Assembly: GCA_016871675.1 (NCBI GenBank)
Contig: VHCN01000029.1
Coordinates: 1 to 38,532 of the forward strand
From: Verrucomicrobiota bacterium
GTDB lineage: Bacteria > Verrucomicrobiota > Verrucomicrobiia > Limisphaerales > VHCN01
Length of the DNA stretch: 38,532 nucleotides
Direction: 5' to 3'
Below are positions 17,596-24,527 of this stretch, piece after piece. Position 1 is the stretch's first letter; each line of letters begins with the position of its first letter. The notes under the pieces were generated by a model. The model saw nothing but the letters and a program-made list of their open reading frames with translations. It was not told the origin of the DNA and ran no database searches. Made by a program: the position numbers and the translations under genes.

Positions 17596-20500
17596 TCATC
17601 CCTTCGTCAGCACGCCGTCGAGGTTGAGCAGCACGTTGGCGACGACGGTCCAGGCGGCGGCGTCAGCCGCGTCAAGGCCGTCGGGCAACTTGCCGATGGG
17701 CTCCGTGGCGAGTTGCTTCGCGGCGTCGGCATCCGCACGGTAGCGGGCGAGTTCCTTTTCGTGGAGTACGACGAGGGCCTGCACTTGCGGGGCGCTGGCC
17801 GGGCGGGCAAGGGCAAGTTGGAGGCCGAACCGGGCGCGGTCAGCAGTGGTTGCGCCGCCTTCTTTCATGATGCGGCGTCCGAGCGCCTGCGCCATCTCGA
17901 CATAGGCCGGGTCGTTCATCGTGACGAACGCCTGCAGCGGCGTGTTGGTTGGCAGGCGGCGCACCGTGCAGTTCTCGCGGCTCGGCGCGTCGAAGGTCGC
18001 CATGCTCGGATATGGCACGGTGCGGCGCCAGAACGTGTAGAGGCCGCGGCGGTAGCGGTCTTCGCCCGTGCTTGTGGCCCAGTTGCGCTGGCCGTTGAAG
18101 GCCGCGCGCCACAAGCCGTCGGGCTGCGGCGGATACACACTCGGCCCGCCGATCTTGTGACTTAGAAGGCCGCTGAGCGCGAGCGCCTGGTCGCGCACGG
18201 TCTCGGCATCGAGCCGCGCGCGTGGGTAGTGAGACAGGAACCGGTTGCGCGGATCTTTCTGGGCAGCGGCAGCCGGAGCGAGCGACGACTGCCGGTAGGT
18301 CGCGCTGGTGACGATGAGTTTGAGGAGGGCTTTCGTGTCCCACGCCAGTCCGGTCAGCGTGGTGCGCGGGGCGTGCTCCGTGGATTCGCGCGGTGCCGGC
18401 GCGCTGAACACAACCGCCAGCCAGTCGAGCAACTCGGGGTGGCTCGGCAGCGAGCCTTGCGTGCCGAAGTCCTCCTCGGTTTCGACAAGTCCGGCGCCAA
18501 ATACGTGAGACCAAAGCCGGTTGACCGCGACCCGGGCAGTCAGCGGATTCTCGGGCGAGGTGAGCCATTGCGAGACGCCGACGCGATTGAGCGGCGTGTT
18601 GGTCGGCGGCGGAGCGAACGCGGTGAGGAACGCGGGTTGCACTTCATCCGCCGTGTTCAGGAAGTTGCCTTTGATCATCAGCTTCGTGGTGCGGAGCTTG
18701 TCCTTGGAGAGTTCGCGCATCACGGGCAGCGCGACGGGCTTCACGGCGTCGAGGTCTTTCTTCGCCTTGTCGCGGTCCGCGCGCGTCTTCGCGAGCGAGG
18801 GCGAGAAGTCGGCCCAATACTTCACGAGTTCCTTCTCGTCGGCGGGCCGGCGCGACTTCGTTTCCTTTGCGAGCAGCTCGCGGGTTTTTTGTGGGACGAT
18901 GCGCACGGGTTTCGGCTGGGTGGTGGCAGAGATACGGAAGCGCCCGAGCGTGGCCTGCGCGCCGGCCGACTGGGAGAGCGTGATGACAAGCATCGTGCCG
19001 TTGGTGTCGCCGATGCTGGTGTTTGTTTCGAAGACGGCTGCAACGGCGTTGGTTTCCCGGCCGCCGTTGGACCATCCGGTCTTCTCGTCTGTGTCGATGG
19101 CCTTCGCCACCTCGAAGCCCTCCTGCGCGTGATCGCTGGTGGCGTTGGCGAGTGCCGCGGGCTTTTCGCCGACGAGGTTGAAGCGCTGGCTCGGGGCGGG
19201 CGGCGCGGCGACGGACTGCGTAAAGACTTCCTTTCTCGCCGCGTCGAGCGCATAGACCTTGAAGTTCGCGAGCCGCGAGCCGAGCCCGCCGTCGGTGCGG
19301 TTCCACAGCACGAACTCCTCGATGGGAATCTCCGCACCGAGGTCGAGTTCCCACCACGGATTGTCCTCGGCCTTCGTGGCGGTGGTGGAGTTCGCCCCGC
19401 TGAAATCACCGTCGGTGCGGCCGTCCATCGCGCGTGCGGCGTCCGCGCCATGGTCGGTCGAGGACTGCGCGGCTTTGCCTTTGAGCGCGGCATTTTGCCT
19501 CGAGCTGAAGACCTGCACCTCCGCGAGCGAGAGGACCCGGTGCTCGCCCGGCAGTTCGACGCGAATGAAGCGCGCTTTCTTGAACTCTGGCTTGAGTGGT
19601 TGCGTGGCGAGCTTGAAGGAACTCACAACCGCACGTCCCTTCTCACCGCGGCCCGAGCCTTTCGCGGGGAGGGACGTGTCGGGCAGCAATTCAAGCCTCA
19701 GGGCGGTGATGCCCTTGAGCTGCGTTGGGATCTTCAGGGTGAACGTGTCCACGTCCGGTGCCTTGCCGCTGGCGAGCAGCGAGTGGTCCGGGAGTCTCAC
19801 GAGCGTTGCGCCGTTCGCGGACTCGAAGTCGGCGGGTTCGAGCACGGTCCACATCGAGTCGGATTGCTTCGCGTTCCAGTCGGCGAGTTCCTTCAGCAAC
19901 TCGGGCGTGGGCGTGGAGAGTTTCCTGGCGAGGTCGGCGAGTTGCGCCTTGAAGCGGTCCATCCCCGCCTGCTCCGCGGGAGTCGGCAGCGAGAGTGTGG
20001 GTGCCTCGTCGGGTTTGTCGTTGTCCTCGGTCTGGTTGAACATGGCGTAGAACTGGTAATACTCCTTGTTGGAGATGGGGTCGTATTTGTGCGTGTGGCA
20101 CTGGGCGCAGTTCATCGTGATGCCCATCCAGACCTGCATTGTGACGGCAATGCGGTCCTTGACGGCGGCGGAGCGGAACTCCTCGTCGTCCGTGCCGCCC
20201 TCGGTGTTGGTCATGGTGTTGCGGTGGAAGCCGGTGGCGATCTGCTGGTCAGTGGTCGCGCCCGGCAGGAGATCGCCGGCGAGTTGCTCGAGTGTGAAGC
20301 GGTCGTAAGGCACGTTGCGATTGAAGGCGTTGATGACCCAGTCGCGCCACGGCCAGATGTTCAGGCGCAATGGGTCGGAGCCGTAGCCCGCGCTGTCCGC
20401 GTAGCGCGCGAGGTCGAGCCATGTGCGAGCCATGCGCTCGCCGTAAGCGGGCGAGGCGAGCAACCGGTCCACGAGGCGCTCAAGGGCTGCTCTCTCACGC

Positions 20501-21222
20501 TCCCGCTTTCCCCCTGCCCCGCCTGCGCCGCCCTTCGCCGTCGGGGGAACGGGCGCGGGCGCGGGTGAGAATTCCTTCACGAATGCCTCCACCGCTTCCG
20601 GGGTCGGTGGCAATCCAGTGAGGTCGAGCGAGAGGCGCCGGATGAGCGTGTGCGGGTCGGCGGGCGGCGCGGGCTTGAAGCCTTCTTTCTCCAATCGCGC
20701 GAGGACGAAATAATCCATCGCGTTCTGCGGCCACTTCGTGTCGCGGACGTTGGGCAGTGATGGAAGCTGCGGCTTCACGAACGACCAGTGCTGGTCGTAG
20801 GGCGCGCCGGACTCGATCCATTTCTTGAGCGTGGCGACTTCGTCCTTCGAGAGCGGATGCCCACCCTTGAGCGGCGGCATGATGTCGTCGGGGTCCTTCG
20901 TCGTGATGCGTCGGACGACCTCGCTCTGCGATGGCTTGCCGGGGACGATGGGGCGGCGGCCTTTGTGGTCGGCGAGTGCGTCGTCGCGTTGGTCGAGCCG
21001 GAGCCTGGCCTTGCGCGCCGACTCGTCGGGGCCGTGGCACGCGAAGCACTTGGTCGAGAGCACAGGCAACACATCGCGCCGGAAGTCCACCTTCGCAGGC
21101 GTCGAGCGCACGGGGTGCATGCTGTCCATCGTGGCTGCCGATGCCGCCGCCGCGCATCCCAGCAGGAGCGCGGATGCGACGGGCCCGGCCAAAGCATCGG
21201 ATTGGGGGTGACGACGGAACAT
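17596..21222 (-). CDS. PSCyt1/DUF1549/DUF1553 protein with discoidin-like domain (first pair)
   Basis: A 1208-residue exported protein. A hydrophobic signal (~10-31) is followed by a PSCyt1 domain with haem motif CFACH (59-63) and MPPLKGGHPLSKDEVATLKKW, then DUF1549 (RTWLDLARYADSAGYG and a second CxxCH in CAQCHTHKYDP). A discoidin/F5-8C-like middle follows (AQSSTDHGADAARAMDGRTD, NPWWELDLGAEIPIEEFVL), then DUF1553 (VAVNRLWSHVFGAGLVETEEDFGTQG through LNLDGVLTKG). It is ~160 residues longer than its downstream paralogue, mainly because of this middle region and an inserted Pro/Gly/charged linker. The two haem motifs suggest extracytoplasmic redox chemistry; a carbohydrate-binding role for the discoidin part is inferred. 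It is first in the minus-strand run. Confidence 0.92.
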   Translation of the reverse strand: MFRRHPQSDALAGPVASALLLGCAAAASAATMDSMHPVRSTPAKVDFRRDVLPVLSTKCFACHGPDESARKARLRLDQRDDALADHKGRRPIVPGKPSQSEVVRRITTKDPDDIMPPLKGGHPLSKDEVATLKKWIESGAPYDQHWSFVKPQLPSLPNVRDTKWPQNAMDYFVLARLEKEGFKPAPPADPHTLIRRLSLDLTGLPPTPEAVEAFVKEFSPAPAPVPPTAKGGAGGAGGKRERERAALERLVDRLLASPAYGERMARTWLDLARYADSAGYGSDPLRLNIWPWRDWVINAFNRNVPYDRFTLEQLAGDLLPGATTDQQIATGFHRNTMTNTEGGTDDEEFRSAAVKDRIAVTMQVWMGITMNCAQCHTHKYDPISNKEYYQFYAMFNQTEDNDKPDEAPTLSLPTPAEQAGMDRFKAQLADLARKLSTPTPELLKELADWNAKQSDSMWTVLEPADFESANGATLVRLPDHSLLASGKAPDVDTFTLKIPTQLKGITALRLELLPDTSLPAKGSGRGEKGRAVVSSFKLATQPLKPEFKKARFIRVELPGEHRVLSLAEVQVFSSRQNAALKGKAAQSSTDHGADAARAMDGRTDGDFSGANSTTATKAEDNPWWELDLGAEIPIEEFVLWNRTDGGLGSRLANFKVYALDAARKEVFTQSVAAPPAPSQRFNLVGEKPAALANATSDHAQEGFEVAKAIDTDEKTGWSNGGRETNAVAAVFETNTSIGDTNGTMLVITLSQSAGAQATLGRFRISATTQPKPVRIVPQKTRELLAKETKSRRPADEKELVKYWADFSPSLAKTRADRDKAKKDLDAVKPVALPVMRELSKDKLRTTKLMIKGNFLNTADEVQPAFLTAFAPPPTNTPLNRVGVSQWLTSPENPLTARVAVNRLWSHVFGAGLVETEEDFGTQGSLPSHPELLDWLAVVFSAPAPRESTEHAPRTTLTGLAWDTKALLKLIVTSATYRQSSLAPAAAAQKDPRNRFLSHYPRARLDAETVRDQALALSGLLSHKIGGPSVYPPQPDGLWRAAFNGQRNWATSTGEDRYRRGLYTFWRRTVPYPSMATFDAPSRENCTVRRLPTNTPLQAFVTMNDPAYVEMAQALGRRIMKEGGATTADRARFGLQLALARPASAPQVQALVVLHEKELARYRADADAAKQLATEPIGKLPDGLDAADAAAWTVVANVLLNLDGVLTKG
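20493..20570. repeat. 78-base imperfect palindrome inserted in frame
   Basis: The element starts TCTCAC (20493-20498) and ends GTGAGA (20565-20570), with matching CCCCC/GGGGG segments further in (around 20511-20514 and 20543-20547). It is exactly 26 codons long and encodes a low-complexity linker (residues ~218-244, with PAPAPVPPTAKGG) before [12 protein letters not shown]. The downstream paralogue has only a short linker here. Confidence 0.7.
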
Positions 21223-21341
21223 GGCGGATTGTTGGACGCGTGCGTGCGTCCGGCTTGTTCAGGAGTGTAGCCGCACGGACGCTTCGGGCAATGGCGAATG
21301 ACGGCGCCGAGGCGGCGAGAGGATACCGCCCGAAAGGCAAA

Positions 21342-21367
21342 CCGGCGCGGAGTACACTCCGCGCCGG
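21342..21367 (-). terminator. Probable terminator after the DUF5069 gene
   Basis: A perfect inverted repeat, CCGGCGCGGAGT then AC then ACTCCGCGCCGG, begins 24 bases beyond the DUF5069 stop when read on the minus strand. It is followed by the weakly T-rich TTTGCCTTT. In practice the loop would be about six bases and the stem ten, all strong pairs. It would separate this gene from the DUF1549/DUF1553 run that begins at 21222. Confidence 0.75.
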
Positions 21368-21390
21368 CTCGTTGGTTGCAAGTGGGCTGG

Positions 21391-21837
21391 TTACTTTAGC
21401 TCGGCCTGATGGAACTCATACCAGTCATCAATGTTGTTCAAGTCCACCGCGCCGGGATTCACCGAGCTCTCGTCGGAGATGCGGCTCGCGCCGAGAATGC
21501 CCTTGCGCGTGGCGTCGTCGTGAATGTAGCCGCGAATGGCGGCGTTGTGCTTGTAAAGCGTGGCCTTGTCGAGCTTCACGCCGGGCTGGGACTTGACCCA
21601 CGCCTCGAACTGCGGATACGTCGGCCGGCTGCCGGCGATGAAAGCCTTCACCGCATCGGGGTTGAGCCCGAGCGCGTTGCAGGTCATCAAGTCGTAGCCC
21701 TTGCCGAGCCCGGGATATCCGGCGGCGAGCTTGCCGCGCGCCTCGAGCGAGCACTTGAGCCAGAGGCGCGGGAGGTGCAGCACGCCGAGCGGACCGGCCG
21801 TGCCCGAACTGATCAGGGGAACGTGAGTGTTAGCCAT
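21391..21837 (-). CDS. DUF5069 family protein
   Basis: A 148-residue protein that I recognise as DUF5069, a small cytosolic family frequent in Verrucomicrobiota and related groups with no established function. Marks are GVLHLPRLWLKCSLEARGKL, GKGYDLMTCNALGLNPDAVKAFI, a central TYPQFEAWVKSQPG and the closing DDWYEFHQAEL. No signal or membrane segment is seen. It stands alone, divergent from aroC across 139 bases, with a strong hairpin terminator after it. ATG 21837 is the only sensible start. Confidence 0.85.
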   Translation of the reverse strand: MANTHVPLISSGTAGPLGVLHLPRLWLKCSLEARGKLAAGYPGLGKGYDLMTCNALGLNPDAVKAFIAGSRPTYPQFEAWVKSQPGVKLDKATLYKHNAAIRGYIHDDATRKGILGASRISDESSVNPGAVDLNNIDDWYEFHQAELK

Positions 21838-21976
21838 AGGGATTGCGTTGTGTGTTTTTGTGGATCGAACGCGGCGAGCTTAGTGCAGCCCGCGCATCGG
21901 TCAACGGGGATTTTCGCCCGCGTGTCCCGTCCGCCGTGCTTGCCCACGCTGCGCGTTTGACGCATCCTTGCCGCGC

Positions 21977-23056
21977 ATGGGCAACTCGTTCGGCCACCTC
22001 TTCCGCATCACCACCTTCGGCGAGTCGCACGGGGGCGGCGTGGGCGTGATCGTGGATGGCTGCCCGCCGCGCCTCGCGCTCACGGAGGCCGACATCCAGC
22101 CGGACTTGGACCGCCGTCGTCCCGGCCAGTCACGCATTGTCACGCCCCGGAAGGAATCTGACACCGTGCAAATCCTCTCCGGCACCTTCGAGGGCCGCAC
22201 GCTTGGCACGCCCATCGCCCTGTGGGTCAGGAACGAGGACGCGCGCAGCGAGGCTTACACGGAGATGAAAACCAAGTTCCGCCCCTCGCACGCGGACTAC
22301 ACCTACTTCGCCAAGTTCGGCATCCGCGCGTGGCCCGGCGGCGGACGCGCCAGCGCACGCGAAACCATCGGCCGCGTCGCCGCGGGCGCGATTGCGAGGA
22401 AACTGCTGCGCGAGAGATTCGGCGTTGAAGTCCTCGCCTGCGTGCAGCAGGTGCAGAAGCTCATCGCGCGCGTGGACCCGGAGACCTTCACCGCGCGGCA
22501 GGTCGAGTCCAACATCGTCCGCTGTCCCGACGCGGCGATGGCCGCGAGGATGATCCGCCTCATCGAACGCACGCGCGCCGCGGGCGACAGCGTGGGCGGA
22601 GTGATCGCGGGCGTCGCGCGCGGCGTCCCCGCGGGCTGGGGCGAACCGGTCTTCGACAAACTCGAGGCCGACCTCGCCAAGGCGATGCTCAGCCTGCCCG
22701 CGAGCAAGGGCTTCGACATCGGCTCAGGCTTCGGCGGCATCCTGCTCACCGGCCGCGCGCACAACGACCCTTTCCGCGCTCGCGGCGGCAGAGTGATCAC
22801 CACCACGAACCGCTCCGGCGGGATTCAGGGCGGCATCTCCAACGGGCAGACGATCTGTTTCCGCGTGGCTTTCAAACCCACGGCCACCATCTTCCACGAG
22901 CAAGACACCGTGGACGTGAAGCTCAAGAACACCACGCTCAAGCCGCGCGGCCGCCACGACCCCTGCGTGCTTCCGCGCGCCGTGCCGATGGTCGAGGCGA
23001 TGAGCGCGCTCGTGCTGGTGGACCACGCGCTCCGGCAGAAGGCGCAATGCGGCTAA
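21977..23056 (+). CDS. aroC: Chorismate synthase
   Basis: A 359-residue enzyme that converts 5-enolpyruvylshikimate 3-phosphate to chorismate, the last shared step toward aromatic amino acids and folate; it needs reduced FMN. Seen: [28 protein letters not shown] (signature 1 contains GESHGGG), [34 protein letters not shown] (signature 2), [26 protein letters not shown] and [20 protein letters not shown] 21977 is standard for the family; a TTG at 21968 would add three residues. The length is normal. No Shine-Dalgarno is visible. It is divergent from DUF5069 and convergent with tadA. Confidence 0.96.
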   Translation: MGNSFGHLFRITTFGESHGGGVGVIVDGCPPRLALTEADIQPDLDRRRPGQSRIVTPRKESDTVQILSGTFEGRTLGTPIALWVRNEDARSEAYTEMKTKFRPSHADYTYFAKFGIRAWPGGGRASARETIGRVAAGAIARKLLRERFGVEVLACVQQVQKLIARVDPETFTARQVESNIVRCPDAAMAARMIRLIERTRAAGDSVGGVIAGVARGVPAGWGEPVFDKLEADLAKAMLSLPASKGFDIGSGFGGILLTGRAHNDPFRARGGRVITTTNRSGGIQGGISNGQTICFRVAFKPTATIFHEQDTVDVKLKNTTLKPRGRHDPCVLPRAVPMVEAMSALVLVDHALRQKAQCG

Positions 23057-23140
23057 GTCAGCCGGAACTGCCCGCGCAGGACGCCGCCAGCCACTGCCAC
23101 AGCCTGTTCACTGGCGCGTCCGGCAAAAGGGCTTCACCAC

Positions 23141-23641
23141 TCACGCCTCCGGTTCCGTCGCCTTGTTCCGGGCACGCTGTTCGAGGAAGAACCGTTTCAA
23201 CATTCCGCTTGCCTCGTCCTCGCGCACGCCGCCGGTGATGTCGCAGCGGTGATTGAGCGTTGGGAATTGAAGCAGGTTCATCGCGCCGCCGGCCGCGCCG
23301 CCCTTGGGGTCCGACGCGCCGAACACCACGCGTGCGAGCCGCACGTGCACGATCGCCCCGGCGCACATCGGGCACGGCTCCTTGGTCACGTAGAGTGTGC
23401 AATCCGTCAGGCGCCAGTCGCCCACCGCGGCTTCCGCCGCCGTCAGCGCCAGCATCTCCGCGTGCGCCGTCGCGTCCTTGAGCAACTCCACCTGGTTGCA
23501 CGCGCGCGCGATGATGCGCCCGCCGCGCACGACCACCGCGCCCACGGGCACCTCGCCCGCCTCGTAAGCCCTGGCCGCCTGCCGCAACGCCTCGCCCATG
23601 AAGTGCTGGTCACTGTGCAGGTCAATGATCGGTTCGTCCAT
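23141..23641 (-). CDS. tadA: tRNA adenosine(34) deaminase
   Basis: A 166-residue zinc-dependent deaminase that makes inosine at the wobble position of tRNA-Arg(ACG). The zinc/catalytic motifs are HAE (His60, Glu62) and PCPMC (Cys90, Cys93), with GEVPVGAVVV, GDWRLTDCTLYVTKEPCPMCAGA and VVFGASDPKGGAAGG all typical of TadA over other cytidine-deaminase-like proteins. ATG 23641 is used; a longer frame to 23680 begins in the upstream repeat region. The C-terminus ends in a mixed-charge tail (LEQRARNKATEPEA). It converges on aroC with 84 bases between, and follows the Nudix gene across 159 bases of repeat. Confidence 0.93.
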   Translation of the reverse strand: MDEPIIDLHSDQHFMGEALRQAARAYEAGEVPVGAVVVRGGRIIARACNQVELLKDATAHAEMLALTAAEAAVGDWRLTDCTLYVTKEPCPMCAGAIVHVRLARVVFGASDPKGGAAGGAMNLLQFPTLNHRCDITGGVREDEASGMLKRFFLEQRARNKATEPEA

Positions 23642-23666
23642 GAGTCGCGTCAGAACGGCCGCACCA

Positions 23667-23772
23667 ACAGTGCAGCCCATTCATACAGTGCAGCCCATTC
23701 ATCAGCCGCAAGAGAACGCACGGAGCGCAAAGCGTTCCATTCCCATTTGTGTTCCTTGCGTTCCTTCGCGGC
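23667..23772. repeat. Direct repeat and imperfect palindrome between Nudix and tadA genes
   Basis: Two perfect 18-base direct copies (ACAGTGCAGCCCATTCAT, 23667-23684 and 23685-23702) are followed by a palindrome. Its arms are 23705-23731 and 23746-23772, which match at about 21 of 27 positions when one is inverted, with a 14-base loop. The whole 159-base gap seems made of such elements and holds no gene. Confidence 0.75.
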
Positions 23773-23800
23773 CAAAATCCGGGCGCCTTGCCCCCGCAGT

Positions 23801-24331
23801 TCATCCGATTGCGCCCGCGGGCGCGAGGTAGATCGGCGCCACGCGCGTCTCTTCCAGCGTCCACTCGTCGCGGCCGTCGGGATGACAGCAGCAATGCGCG
23901 GCAAAGAATCCGCCGCGATGCGCCCAATAGAGCGGCCAGACTTGCTCGCGATCCGTCCGCGGCAACGTCAGCGCGGGCAGTGAGGCGCGGGAATGAAACG
24001 CGAATCGCCCTTCCGCGCACGCGGGCGGCAGCGCGTTCACGCGGCGGCGGATTTCGAACAGGAACATCAGCCAGTGCGCGTGCCCCTCGTAGCCGTGCTC
24101 GCTCACGATGCCCGTCAGGTGCAAGTCGCGCGGGCCGAGGTCCAGCCCGAGTTCCTCGCGCGCCTCGCGGCAGGCACACGCCCACGGCGACTCGCCTTCC
24201 GGGGCAAGCAGCTTGCCGCCGGGCGGGCTCCACAAGCCGCGGTTGGGTTCCCTCGTGCGCTCGAGCAACAACACGTCATCCGCGTCATTGAACGCGTAAA
24301 GCAGCGTGGCGATCCGGTGCGGCAGCGGCAC
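23801..24331 (-). CDS. Nudix hydrolase
   Basis: A 176-residue Nudix-family phosphohydrolase. The Nudix box is readable as GGKLLAPEGES through REAREELGL; the spacing before the first Glu is two residues longer than the classic G-x5-E. The opening ATLLYAFNDADDVLLLER and GLWSPPGGK resemble the MutT/8-oxo-dGTP branch, including Trp in LWSPPGGK. Substrate is uncertain. The C-terminal part has an unusual HCCCHPDGRDEW segment (Cys/His-rich) that might bind metal, but I cannot assign it. ATG 24331 fits the family. Upstream lie 196 bases of repeats separating it from the DUF6797 gene. Confidence 0.88.
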   Translation of the reverse strand: MPLPHRIATLLYAFNDADDVLLLERTREPNRGLWSPPGGKLLAPEGESPWACACREAREELGLDLGPRDLHLTGIVSEHGYEGHAHWLMFLFEIRRRVNALPPACAEGRFAFHSRASLPALTLPRTDREQVWPLYWAHRGGFFAAHCCCHPDGRDEWTLEETRVAPIYLAPAGAIG

Positions 24332-24366
24332 GGGACGGAGTGAAGCAAGCGGGCGACGGCGCGGGA

Positions 24367-24507
24367 AGTTCAGAGTTCAGGATTCCTGGTTGATTTGACG
24401 GCGAAACCTTCTCCCGAGGAGGGGCTGATGAAACCACGAAGACACGAAGGTCGGAGGGGGAATGCGGGGAAGATCAGGATCAAGAGCAGGATTTGGATCA
24501 GGACTAA
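24367..24507. repeat. Cluster of 6- and 7-base repeats in an intergenic gap
   Basis: Two AGTTCAG heptamers (24367-24380) are followed by GATTCCT. Further on, ACCACGAAGACACGAAGG occurs near 24433. Six GATCAG-like hexamers then run from 24472 to 24507 (GATCAG, GATCAA, GAGCAG, GATTTG, GATCAG, GACTAA). The 196-base gap 24332-24527 holds no other feature I can see. Confidence 0.7.
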
Positions 24508-24527
24508 GGGGTAGCGGGCGTGGGCGG

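Noticed and set aside
18229-20568. 779-codon open frame on the plus strand
   Set aside because: Antisense to the first DUF1549/DUF1553 gene, whose domains are clear; no domain in this frame.
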